This document shows positions 24,323 to 33,600 of a DNA stretch of 64,000 nt, piece by piece; position 1 is the first letter of the stretch, and the number at the start of each line of letters is the position of its first letter. The position numbers were made by a program, and so were the translations under genes. The stretch is taken from contig JBGUJZ010000048.1 in assembly GCA_045114175.1 (NCBI GenBank), positions 1 to 64,000 of the forward strand, read 5' to 3'. This DNA is from Cacconaster sp045114175 (lineage in GTDB: Bacteria > Bacteroidota > Bacteroidia > Bacteroidales > UBA932). The notes below the pieces were generated by a model. That model was not told where the DNA came from. It was given only the letters and a program-made list of their open reading frames with translations, and made no database searches.

Positions 24323-27300
24323 CTATGCTTGTTGTTTTCTGAAATACTCGACTGCGTTGCGGAATAGCGGCTGAACTTTTTCGCCGGAGATGTTCTTGAA
24401 AAGATTCGGTTCGTAGCGCTCTGAATGGCCCATCTTGCCCAGAATCTGTCCGTTCGGGCTGATGATGCCTTCAATTGCGTAGCAGGAACCGTTCGGGTTG
24501 AAGGGAGCTTCCATGGTAGCCTCACCGGTCTCCGGATCGGCATAACGGAAGGCGACCTGTCCGTTCGCAAAGAGTTGCCGTGCAAGCGACTCGCTCACCA
24601 CGAACTTGCCCTCGCCGTGACTGACGGCAATGGAGTGAAGTTCGCCGGGGTGCATGCCGCGGAGCCACGGGGAATCTACGGAACTGACACGGGTAGTGAC
24701 CATCTGCGAAACGTGACGGTTGATGTCGTTGCGGAAGAGGGTCGGGTCTTCCGGGGTGACACTGCCCAGTTTGCCGAAGGGCAGCAGGCCGCTCTTGACG
24801 AGTGCCTGGAATCCGTTGCAGATGCCAAGAATCAGACCGCCGCGTGCGATGAGGGCATTGACTGATTCTGCAATTTCTTTGTTGTTCAAGACGTTGGCAA
24901 TAAACTTGCCGCTGCCGTCCGGTTCGTCACCGGAGGAGAAACCGCCCACGAAGGAGAGAATCTGGCAGCCGTCAATCTCGCGCTTCATCCGGGCAATGGA
25001 ATCCGACACATCGGCCGCCGTCAGGTTGCAGAAGACGCCCAGATGGACCTCGGCGCCCGCCTCGCGGAACGCTTTGGCCGTGTCGTAATCACAGTTCGTG
25101 CCCGGGAATACGGGGATATAGACCACCGGATGCTCGATGGGAGCGCCTTGATAGCGGGTCGGCGCTTTCGGCGCGGCATCGCCTGCCCAGGCCGGAAGAT
25201 CCGCATGCTGAGGCGCCACCTTTGCGGGGTAAATCTTGTCGTAGCGGGCCGCGTTGGCCTGCTCAAGCTCGTTCAGCGAAATGACCGTCACGTCATCCCC
25301 GACCTGATCGGGGATCACCCTCAACTCTGCTTCCGCAATGACGCGTCCAATCCGGCGAGCGCCCGGAATGGCGAGTTCGCCTTTGGCTTCTACAATCAGG
25401 GAGCCGCAGGTCGCATCAAAGAGCGATGCTTCACTGCAGGTTACTTCAGCACCCAGATTGTTGCCGAATCCCATCTTGGCCAGGGCCTCTGCCAGACCGC
25501 CGAATCCGATGGCCCAGCCGGCGACGATTTCACCTGCCTCAATCTGTTCGCGGACAGCCTGCCAGTTGGCTTTCAACTGCGCCGTGTCGGGCATGCCGCT
25601 AGCGAGCGGGCGGTGTTCAATCAGCCAGAGCGAATGGCCGGCCTGCTTGAATTCAGGTGAGATCACTTTGCGCGCATCTACCGTGGTGATACCGAAGGCA
25701 ATCAGGGTAGGGGGCACATTGAGGTGCTCGAAGGTGCCGCTCATGGAGTCTTTTCCACCGATGGCGGGCAACCCGAAGGCAAGCTGCATCTTCAGGGCAC
25801 CGAGCAGGGCGGCAAGCGGCTTGCCCCAGCTGCGGGTGGAGGTCATCTTCTCAAAATACTCCTGGTAAGAGAAACGCATCCGGCTGAAATCGCCGCCGGC
25901 TGCGGTAATCTTGGCGCAGGCTTCCACCACTGCGTAAGCTGCACCGTGGTACGGGCTCCAGGAGGAGAGGGTAGGGTTGTAACCGAAGGCCATCATGCTG
26001 GCCGTTTCGGTGTGGCCGTCAACAGGCAGTTTCTGGACCGATACCTGCGTCTCGGTGGCCTGCCGTGCACCGCCGTAAGGCATCAGCACGGTGGAACGGC
26101 CAATTGTGGAGTCGAACATCTCCACCATTCCCTTTTGAGAAGCCACATTCTCGTCGCCCATCAGGTTGCAGAGTTTTTCGCTCAGATTGCGGCCCTGCGG
26201 CAGATGGTGGAACGGATCGCGCTTCTCGGGTGCACCAATGACGGCGCTGGCCAGGTGACGGGCTCCGGCACTGTCAATAAACTCGCGGGAGAGATCGGCC
26301 ACGATCTCCTGACGGTGGAAGAGACGCATCCGGCCGCGGTCGGTCACTTCGGCCACCTCGGTCACTTCAATGTTCTCTTCACCGCAGTAGCGGATGAATT
26401 CCGCCAGGTCTTTGGCTTCGATGACCACAGCCATGCGCTCCTGCGATTCGCTGATGGCCAGCTCCATGGGGTTGAGGCCACTGTATTTTGCAGGGACTCT
26501 TTCCAGATGGATGTCCAGGCCGGCGGCCAGCTCGCCGATTGCGACGCTGACACCACCTGCTCCGAAGTCGTTCGATTTCTTGATGAGACGGGTCACCTCG
26601 CGGCGGCGGAAGAGGCGCTGGAGTTTGCGCTCTTCGGGGGCGTTACCCTTCTGGACCTCGCTGCCGCAGCTTTCGAGGGAGCTCTCATTGTGCTCTTTGG
26701 AAGCACCGGTTGCACCACCGATTCCGTCGCGTCCGGTCCGGCCACCGAGCAGCAGGATCCGGTCGCCCGGTGCCGGGCTTTCACGGCGTACAGCCTCCGC
26801 CTTGACGGCACCCACCACAGCGCCCACCTCCATTCGCTTGGCGGTGTAGCCTTCGTGGAAGATTTCACGGACGTGCGTGGTAGCCAGGCCAATCTGGTTG
26901 CCGTAGCTGGAATAGCCGGCAGCTGCCTTGCGGCTGATGACGCGTTGCGGAAGCTTGCCGGTCAGGGTTTCCGCCACACTCTTGCAGATATCGCCTGCAC
27001 CGGTTATGCGCATCGCCTGATAGACATAGGCGCGGCCGGAGAGCGGGTCGCGGATGGCGCCGCCCAGACAGGTGGATGCCCCGCCGAACGGCTCGATTTC
27101 GGTGGGGTGGTTATGGGTCTCGTTCTTGAACTGAAGCAGCCACTTTTCAGGCCTGCCATCCACATCTACCGTGACGTAGATGCTGCAGGCGTTGTTTTCT
27201 TCACTCTGCTCCAGGTCGTCCAGCAACCCTTTCTTGCGCAGATAGCGCGCACCGATGGTTGCCAGTTCCATCAGGCAGAGATCCTTGCCCTCGCGGCCCA

Positions 27301-28069
27301 GTTCCTTGCGGATGGCGGCGAGTTCCTCCAGCGAAGCTTCAATCTCCGGTTTGAGGAAGGAATCCTCCACCTGGATGTCGGTCAGCGCGGTGGTGAAGGT
27401 GGTGTGGCGGCAGTGGTCGCTCCAGTAAGTATCCAGAATTCGTAGTTCGGTCTCGGTGGGGTTGCGCTTCTCTCCGCGGAAGTAGCGGACCACTTCGCGC
27501 AGGTCGTCGGTATTCATGGCCAGACCCCACCCACGACAGAAGCCGGCAAACTGGCTCTCTTCCATCTCAATGAAACCCTCCAGCGAGGCGAGCGGGCGGA
27601 CATCGGCCGCACCCGGAGGCGCCAGCAGGGCGAGATTCTTTTCGCGAGCCTCCACCTTATTGATATAATAATGGCGGATAGTCTCCAACGCTTCGTTGGA
27701 GAGATCGTCGTCGAAGATCAGCAGTCGGGCGCTGCGAATCTGCACGTCGGCTTCCGGATCAATCAAGTGAACGCAATCTACGGCCGAGGAGGCGCGCTGG
27801 TCAAACTGGCCCGGAATGAATTCTACGGCCAGATAGCGTTTACCCTCGAGCGGACACTCATCGGTGACACGGTCGGTAACGGTCTCTCCGAAAACCGTGT
27901 AGCGGCACTTTTCCAGGAGATCGTCCGTGAATCCGAAGAGGTCGTAAACGTTGAGCAACCTCAGGGAACGTAGAGAGAGAGAAAGGTTTTCGTTGAACTC
28001 ATTCTTGAGACTCTGTGCCTCAACCTGGAACTCCGAAGACTTTTCTACGAAAATTCTGTGTGGATGCAT
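24323..28069 (-). CDS. purL: Phosphoribosylformylglycinamidine synthase, large single-chain form
   Basis: A 1,248-residue enzyme from the ATG at 28069, placed 1 bp after the purE stop; a further in-frame Met at 28147 lies inside purE and adds 26 unlike residues. Layout: N-terminal domain, two AIR-synthetase-like halves (LDTYWSDHCRHTTFTT, LQFKNETHNHPTEIEPFGGA, GGRTGRDGIGGATGAS; then PVDGHTETASMMAFGYNP and LPAIGGKDSMSGTF) and a C-terminal glutaminase (IPVFPGTNCDYDTAKAF, SFVGGFSSGDEPDGSG, LGICNGFQALVKSGLLP with the catalytic Cys, VSHGEGKF). It makes FGAM from FGAR, glutamine and ATP. This is the long form found in Bacteroidota and enterics, so no purS/purQ are needed. Confidence 0.95.
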   Translation of the reverse strand: MHPHRIFVEKSSEFQVEAQSLKNEFNENLSLSLRSLRLLNVYDLFGFTDDLLEKCRYTVFGETVTDRVTDECPLEGKRYLAVEFIPGQFDQRASSAVDCVHLIDPEADVQIRSARLLIFDDDLSNEALETIRHYYINKVEAREKNLALLAPPGAADVRPLASLEGFIEMEESQFAGFCRGWGLAMNTDDLREVVRYFRGEKRNPTETELRILDTYWSDHCRHTTFTTALTDIQVEDSFLKPEIEASLEELAAIRKELGREGKDLCLMELATIGARYLRKKGLLDDLEQSEENNACSIYVTVDVDGRPEKWLLQFKNETHNHPTEIEPFGGASTCLGGAIRDPLSGRAYVYQAMRITGAGDICKSVAETLTGKLPQRVISRKAAAGYSSYGNQIGLATTHVREIFHEGYTAKRMEVGAVVGAVKAEAVRRESPAPGDRILLLGGRTGRDGIGGATGASKEHNESSLESCGSEVQKGNAPEERKLQRLFRRREVTRLIKKSNDFGAGGVSVAIGELAAGLDIHLERVPAKYSGLNPMELAISESQERMAVVIEAKDLAEFIRYCGEENIEVTEVAEVTDRGRMRLFHRQEIVADLSREFIDSAGARHLASAVIGAPEKRDPFHHLPQGRNLSEKLCNLMGDENVASQKGMVEMFDSTIGRSTVLMPYGGARQATETQVSVQKLPVDGHTETASMMAFGYNPTLSSWSPYHGAAYAVVEACAKITAAGGDFSRMRFSYQEYFEKMTSTRSWGKPLAALLGALKMQLAFGLPAIGGKDSMSGTFEHLNVPPTLIAFGITTVDARKVISPEFKQAGHSLWLIEHRPLASGMPDTAQLKANWQAVREQIEAGEIVAGWAIGFGGLAEALAKMGFGNNLGAEVTCSEASLFDATCGSLIVEAKGELAIPGARRIGRVIAEAELRVIPDQVGDDVTVISLNELEQANAARYDKIYPAKVAPQHADLPAWAGDAAPKAPTRYQGAPIEHPVVYIPVFPGTNCDYDTAKAFREAGAEVHLGVFCNLTAADVSDSIARMKREIDGCQILSFVGGFSSGDEPDGSGKFIANVLNNKEIAESVNALIARGGLILGICNGFQALVKSGLLPFGKLGSVTPEDPTLFRNDINRHVSQMVTTRVSSVDSPWLRGMHPGELHSIAVSHGEGKFVVSESLARQLFANGQVAFRYADPETGEATMEAPFNPNGSCYAIEGIISPNGQILGKMGHSERYEPNLFKNISGEKVQPLFRNAVEYFRKQQA

Positions 28070-28070
28070 C

Positions 28071-28538
28071 CTACAGTTCTGTTTGAAGGACTTTGTCTGC
28101 TTGCTTTTTGCGGAATTCCGCCAGTTTGGCGGCGAGTGCGCTGTCATTTAGCGCAAAAATGGCGACAGCGTAGAGGGCTGCATTCTTGGCGCCGTCGATG
28201 GCCATCGTTGCCACCGGGATGCCCGAAGGCATTTGGACAATCGAAAGCAGCGAATCGAGCCCGTTGAGCGCAGCGCTCTTGATGGGAACCCCGATTACAG
28301 GAAGGTCGGTCATTGCGGCGGCCATGCCGGGAAGGTGGGCAGCTCCGCCCGCTCCGGCAATCACGACGCCTACGCCCCGCTCCCGCGCTCCGGCCATATA
28401 GTCGGAGAACGCGTTGGGAGTACGGTGGGCGCTGAGAACCTTCTTCTCATAGGGAACGCCGAATTCGTCGAGGATCTCGCAAGCGCCGGACATGACGCCC
28501 CAGTCGCTCTTGGACCCCATGATGATGCTGACTTTCAT
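28071..28538 (-). CDS. purE: N5-carboxyaminoimidazole ribonucleotide mutase
   Basis: A 155-residue PurE with GSKSDWGVMSGACEILDEFG, SAHRTPNAFSDYMAGA (catalytic His and substrate loop), GAGGAAHLPGMAAAMT and LDSLLSIVQMPSGIPVATMAI. It interconverts N5-CAIR and CAIR. No purK is present in the operon; either it is elsewhere or the enzyme uses CO2 directly, which the sequence cannot decide. Gap of 3 bp to purC and 1 bp to purL. Confidence 0.95.
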   Translation of the reverse strand: MKVSIIMGSKSDWGVMSGACEILDEFGVPYEKKVLSAHRTPNAFSDYMAGARERGVGVVIAGAGGAAHLPGMAAAMTDLPVIGVPIKSAALNGLDSLLSIVQMPSGIPVATMAIDGAKNAALYAVAIFALNDSALAAKLAEFRKKQADKVLQTEL

Positions 28539-28541
28539 ACG

Positions 28542-29225
28542 CTATTTGGCGAAGAAGAGTTTGGAAAGGGTCATCGGGTCGATATACTTGCCGTCCTTGT
28601 AGACGCGCATGTTGCCGGATGCGATTTCATCGATTAGCATCACCTTGCCGTCTTTGTCGTAACCGAATTCAAACTTGATGTCGTAGAGCACGAGCCCCTT
28701 GGCCTTCATGTCATCAGCCACGATCTGGGTGATCTTGCGGGTCATTTCAGCGATGTCGTCATACTGCTGAGCCGTCATCACGCCGAGCACGATCAGCCCC
28801 TCCTTGGTAACGAGGGGATCTCCCTTCGCATCGTTCTTGAAGGTCATTTCCACATAGGCAGGAAGGTCGGCACCCTCTTCGATATAATCGTTGTAGCGAC
28901 GGTAGAAGCTGCCCACTGCCTTGTGGCGGCAGATCACTTCCAGCCCTTTGCCGAACACCTTGGCGGGGAGAACCTCCATCGTCGTGTCAGCCAGATTGGC
29001 GCTGACGTAGTGGGTGCGGATGCCCGCTGCGTTGATTTTCTCGAAGAAATAGATGGACATGCGGAGATTGACGTCGCCGACGCCTTCGATGGTCAATCCA
29101 ACAGAATTCTCACCGGGATCGAACACGCCGTCTTTACCGGTGCAGTCATCTTTGAATTTGAGGAGATAGTTGCCGTTTTCGAGAGCGAAAACATCCTTGG
29201 TCTTGCCAGTGTAGATTTTTTTCAT
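28542..29225 (-). CDS. purC: SAICAR synthetase
   Basis: A 227-residue enzyme starting MKKIYTGKTKDVF at 29225; an upstream in-frame Met at 29249 lies in the promoter palindrome and is not a credible start. Motifs: YTGKTKDVFALENG (ATP loop), GDVNLRMSIYFFEKINAAGIRTHYV, VGSFYRRY, LYDIKFEFGYDKDG and LIDEIASGNMRVY. It joins CAIR and aspartate. Short form typical of many bacteria. First gene of the purine operon; a perfect 22-bp palindrome lies 8 bp upstream of the start codon and over the probable transcription start. Confidence 0.95.
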   Translation of the reverse strand: MKKIYTGKTKDVFALENGNYLLKFKDDCTGKDGVFDPGENSVGLTIEGVGDVNLRMSIYFFEKINAAGIRTHYVSANLADTTMEVLPAKVFGKGLEVICRHKAVGSFYRRYNDYIEEGADLPAYVEMTFKNDAKGDPLVTKEGLIVLGVMTAQQYDDIAEMTRKITQIVADDMKAKGLVLYDIKFEFGYDKDGKVMLIDEIASGNMRVYKDGKYIDPMTLSKLFFAK

Positions 29226-29232
29226 AGGTGTA

Positions 29233-29254
29233 GTGCTTTGACAAGTCAAAGCAC
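29233..29254. promoter_or_regulatory. Candidate operator palindrome at the purC transcription start
   Basis: GTGCTTTGAC (29233-29242) and its exact inverse complement (29245-29254) flank a 2-nt centre. The element touches the last base of the purC -7 box and covers the expected start of transcription, the usual place for a repressor site. As RNA it would form a 10-bp hairpin just before the purC start codon, so translational control is an alternative. Confidence 0.6.
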
Positions 29255-29261
29255 AAAGATA
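29254..29261 (-). promoter_or_regulatory. -7 box of the purine operon promoter
   Basis: Minus-strand TATCTTTG at 29261-29254, 28 bp from the purC start codon. No good TTTG lies 19-21 bp upstream, so the promoter may need an activator or use a weak -33 box. Confidence 0.55.
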
Positions 29262-29328
29262 ATGCGTTCAGACCAGGCACAGGCTGGTTTTTTCAGAATT
29301 TTATCAGCAATAGGCGGTTGATAAGTTT

Positions 29329-29362
29329 TTTGCAATCGTTTGACGGAAAAAGTGTACCTTTG
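29329..29362 (+). promoter_or_regulatory. Promoter of the pyrimidine operon
   Basis: TTTG at 29329-29332 and TACCTTTG at 29355-29362 with a 22-bp spacer. Transcription would start near 29369, giving a leader of about 88 nt before pyrC. Confidence 0.55.
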
Positions 29363-29380
29363 CAACAATAACACCCGGTG

Positions 29381-29419
29381 ATGAAGAGAGCGCCTCATAG
29401 TACCCGTGTCAGATGTTGA
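29381..29419 (+). CDS. Possible 12-residue leader peptide of the pyr operon
   Basis: ATG at 29381 opens a frame encoding MKRAPHSTRVRC and stopping at TGA 29417-29419, four nucleotides before the leader hairpin. A ribosome on this frame would cover the first arm of the hairpin. No Shine-Dalgarno is visible, which is normal here. Too short to be certain. Confidence 0.3.
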   Translation: MKRAPHSTRVRC

Positions 29420-29423
29420 CGAA

Positions 29424-29448
29424 GGCAGCCTTGGCTGTCTATTTTTTT
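29424..29448 (+). terminator. Terminator-like hairpin in the pyr leader (candidate attenuator)
   Basis: GGCAGCC (29424-29430) pairs with GGCTGTC (29433-29439), one G-U, followed by A and seven T (29442-29448). It lies between the predicted promoter and the pyrC start at 29457, so readthrough must be controlled or partial. The apparent 2-nt loop would open to GGCAGC/GCTGTC with a CTTG loop. Confidence 0.6.
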
Positions 29449-29456
29449 GTCCGGAT

Positions 29457-30680
29457 ATGAACGATACCTATATTATTCAAGGCGGTACACTGGTTACCGA
29501 AGCTGGCAGGAAGCAGGCTGATATCCTCGTTCGCGAGGGTGTTATCGCCGAAATTGCCCCCAACCTGAATGCGGAAGGGCTTCCGGTTTTGCCGGCAGAA
29601 GGGCTGCTGGTCGTCCCGGGACTGGTGGATGTGCACGTCCATTTCCGCGAACCGGGATTCACGGAGAAAGAAACGATCCATACCGGGTCGCTGTCTGCAG
29701 CACGCGGAGGTTATACGGCCGTCTGTGCGATGCCGAACCTCAATCCCGTGCCCGATTCGCCGGAAACGCTGGCCATTGAGCAGTCTATCATCGACCGCGA
29801 TGCCGTGGTGGATGTCTTTCCCTATGCCGCCATCACGCGCGAGCGCGCTGGTCTGGAGCCGGTGGATATGGCGGCCCTCAAGGGCCATTGCATCGCCTTC
29901 TCGGATGATGGTAGCGGCGTGCAGGAGCCGGCCGTGATGCGTAGCGCAATGGAACAGGCCCGTCGCGAAGACTGCCTGGTGGTGGCGCACTGTGAAGACC
30001 TTTCGCAGCCCACGGCCGCCGAGATGGAGTGGCGCCAGATTGAGCGCGACCTGCAGCTGGCGGCTGAAACGGGTTGCCGCTACCATGTCTGCCATATCTC
30101 CACCCGCCGCAGCGTGGAGCTGATCCGCGCAGCCAAAGAGGCGGGCGTGCGGGTGACCTGCGAGACAGCGCCGCACTACCTGACGCTATGTGAAGACGAT
30201 CTGCAGGATGACGGCCGCTTCAAGATGAATCCACCCATCCACACGGCGGACGATCGCGAAGCGCTGATAGAAGGGTTGATAGACGGCACGGTAGATGTCA
30301 TTGCCACCGACCATGCACCCCACACGGCCGCTGAGAAATCGCGCGGCTTTGCCGGGAGCCTCAATGGCATCCTCGGTCTGGAAACCGCCTTCCCCGTGCT
30401 CTACACGCATTTGGTGGCCACGGGCCGTATCTCCCTGGAACGCCTGATAGAGGCCATGAGCAGTGCTCCGCGCCGTATCTTCCGGATTGGCGGTGCGTTG
30501 GCCGTAGGGGAGAAGGCGGATTTGGCCCTGATTGATACGCAAAAGGAATATCTTATCAACAGCGCGGAATTCCTCTCCAAAGGCCGCTCCACCCCCTTTG
30601 AGGGCTGGAAGGTCCGCGGTCGCGTGCTGCTCACACTCAAGAACGGAAAAACTGTCTGGAAATCTCCACTCATACCATAA
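29457..30680 (+). CDS. pyrC: Dihydroorotase
   Basis: A 407-residue amidohydrolase: GLVDVHVHFREPGFTEKETI (metal-binding HxH and carbamoyl-aspartate Arg), AMPNLNPVPDSPET, CHISTRRSVELIRAAKEAG, and DVIATDHAPHTAAEK (metal Asp). It cyclises N-carbamoyl-aspartate to dihydroorotate. ATG 29457 is chosen because QGGTLV follows at the normal distance; a GTG at 29406 is in frame and would add 17 residues encoded across the leader hairpin. First gene of the pyr operon; its TAA overlaps the carB ATG (TAATG). Confidence 0.93.
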   Translation: MNDTYIIQGGTLVTEAGRKQADILVREGVIAEIAPNLNAEGLPVLPAEGLLVVPGLVDVHVHFREPGFTEKETIHTGSLSAARGGYTAVCAMPNLNPVPDSPETLAIEQSIIDRDAVVDVFPYAAITRERAGLEPVDMAALKGHCIAFSDDGSGVQEPAVMRSAMEQARREDCLVVAHCEDLSQPTAAEMEWRQIERDLQLAAETGCRYHVCHISTRRSVELIRAAKEAGVRVTCETAPHYLTLCEDDLQDDGRFKMNPPIHTADDREALIEGLIDGTVDVIATDHAPHTAAEKSRGFAGSLNGILGLETAFPVLYTHLVATGRISLERLIEAMSSAPRRIFRIGGALAVGEKADLALIDTQKEYLINSAEFLSKGRSTPFEGWKVRGRVLLTLKNGKTVWKSPLIP

Positions 30681-33600
30681 TGCCCAAAAGAACCGATATC
30701 AAGAAAGTGATGGTGATTGGCTCGGGTCCAATCGTCATTGGCCAGGCGGCAGAATTTGACTACGCCGGCACCCAGGCCTGCCTTGCACTCAAGGAAGAGG
30801 GCTACGAAGTTATTCTGGTAAACTCCAATCCGGCCACCATTATGACCGACGTCCATATTGCCGACAAGGTCTATATGGAGCCGCTCAAACTGGAATATGT
30901 AGCCAAAATCATCCGCTATGAGCGTCCCGACGCCATTGTCCCCGGACTCGGTGGCCAGACCGGCCTCAACCTGGCCGTACAGCTGGCCCGCAAGGGTATC
31001 CTGCAGGAGTGCGGCGTAGAGATTCTCGGCACCTCCTTTGACGGAATTGAGAAAGCGGAGGACCGCGAGAAGTTCAAAGAGCTCTGCATCAGCATTGGCG
31101 AGCCGGTCATCCCTTCGGAAATCTGCTACGATATTGAAGAAGGTGTAAAGGAGGCCGAGCGCATCGGTTATCCGGTGATTCTGCGTCCCGCCTTTACGCT
31201 GGGCGGCACCGGTGGCGGTTTTGCAGACAATGAAGAAGAGTTCCGCACGCTGATGCGGAATGCACTGGCCCTTTCGCCTGTCCATCAGGTTCTTGTGGAG
31301 AAGAGCGTCAAGGGCTACAAGGAGATTGAATTTGAGGTGATGCGCGATGCCACCGACACGGCCATCTCCATCTGCTGCATGGAGAATGTGGACCCGGTAG
31401 GCATCCACACGGGCGATTCCATCGTGGTAGCACCCGACCAGACCCTGAACGATGCGGATCGCGAGATGCTGCGCGTGAGCGCCATCAAACTCATCCGTGC
31501 CCTCAATATCGAAGGCGGCTGCAACGTGCAGTTCGCCCTGGATCCGAATTCCTCAGAATACTATATCATTGAGGTGAACCCGCGCGTTTCGCGCTCTTCG
31601 GCTCTGGCTTCCAAGGCCAGCGGTTTCCCCATTGCCCGCGTTACGGCCAAGATTGCCGTGGGCCTTACGCTGGATGAGATTAAGATCGACGGTACCCCCG
31701 CCAACTATGAGCCGGCCCTGGACTATGTGGTGGCCAAGGTGGCGCGCTTCCCCTTCGACAAATTCAGCGAGGCTTCCAACGAGTTGGGCACCCAGATGAA
31801 GGCCACTGGCGAGGTGATGAGTATCGGTTACTCGCTGGAAGAGAGCCTCCTCAAAGCGGTCCGTTCACTTGAGGCCGGCATCTTCCACGTCTGGAACCCG
31901 AAGTTCGATGACTGGAGTGCAGAAAAACTGCTCGATTATATCGGCACCCCAACCGACGATCGCATCTGCGCCATCGCGCAGCTGATGCGCCTGGGCGTCG
32001 GCGTGGATAAGATTGCCGACCGCACGGCTATTGCCAGCCTCTTCCTGGAGAAGATTGAGAACATTGTCCGTCTGGAGAGCAAGGTGAAGGCGGCTCCGAA
32101 GGATGCTGCTGTGCTGCTGGAGGCCAAGCGGCTGGGCTTTGGTGACAAGTTTATCGGCCATCTCTGGGGCTGCAGCGAGTCGGATGTAATCCGCTTCCGC
32201 ATGGAGGCCAAGATTGCGCCGGTCTATCGGATGGTGGACTCCCGTCCCTTCGAACACGAAGCCAACGTACCTTATTATTATTCCACCTACGGCGAAGGCC
32301 AGACGAGCGATTCGCACCGCAGCGACCGCAAGAAGATTCTGGTGCTCGGCTCCGGTCCTATCCGAATCGGGCAGGGCGTGGAATTCGACTACTCCACGGT
32401 GCACGCCATCTGGACCATCCGCAAGGCGGGTTACGAGGCAATCATCATCAACAACAACCCCGAGACCGTCTCCACCGACTATAGTATCTCCGATAAACTC
32501 TACTTCGAACCGCTCACGGTAGAGGATGTGATGAACGTCATCAATTTCGAGAAGCCGGACGGCGTAATCGTTTCGCTCGGCGGACAGACGGCCGTCAACC
32601 TGGCCGGCCCGCTGGCGGCCTTCGGCGTTCCCATTATCGGTACTGGCTTGGAGGCCATCGACCGCGCGGAAGACCGCAAGCAGTTCGAGCAGATTATGCG
32701 CGAAACGGGTATTCCGCAGCCCAAGGCACGTGCCGTCACCCGTGTGGAAGACGGTGTGGCCGCTGCCAGGGAGATCGGTTATCCGGTATTGGTCCGGCCG
32801 AGTTTCGTGCTCGGTGGCCGCGCCATGATGATCGTGAGCAACGAGTCCAACCTGCGCCATTACCTGCATAACGCCGTGGCTCTCAATGAAGAGTGCCCGG
32901 TGTTGGTGGACAAGTATATCTTCGGAAAGGAGGCGGAAGTCGATGCCATCTGCGACGGCCGCGACGTCTTTATCCCCGCCATTATGGAGCACGTGGAGCA
33001 CACCGGTATCCACTCCGGCGACTCCATCAGTGTCTATCCGCCCTTCAGCCTGAGCGACAAGGTCAAACGTCAGATTGTGGAGGATACCCTCCGCCTGGGT
33101 CTGGCCATCGGCATCAAGGGCCTCTACAACATCCAGTTTATCGTGGATTCCGACGAAAAGGTGTACGTAATTGAGGTCAACCCCCGTTCTTCCCGTACAG
33201 TGCCCTTCATTTCCAAGGCTACCGGCGTTCCGATGGCGGAAATCGCTACGCGCGTGATGCTCGGTCAGAGCCTGCGTGAGCAGGGCATCTGGGAGGTGCT
33301 CTTCCCGGAGCGCAAGCGCCGCTATGTGAAGACTCCGGCCTTCTCCTTCGGCAAGATCAAGGGCATCGATACCTACCTTTCTCCGGAGATGAAATCCACC
33401 GGCGAGGCCATCGGCTACGACAATTCGCTGACCCGTGCCCTCTACAAATCGCTGCAGGCATCGGGCATGGAGGTCATCAACTACGGCACCGTGCTGGCTA
33501 CGATTGCCGACCGCGACAAGGAGGAGGCACTGCCGCTCATCCGCCGCTTCTACGACCTGGGCTTCAATATCGAAGCTACCAAGGGTACCGCCGCCTTCCT

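Noticed and set aside
28070..28147. Longer N-terminus for PurL
   Set aside because: The 26 extra residues lie inside purE and resemble no PurL.
29406..29456. GTG start for an extended dihydroorotase
   Set aside because: The added residues cross the terminator-like hairpin and do not resemble the family; kept only as part of the leader discussion.
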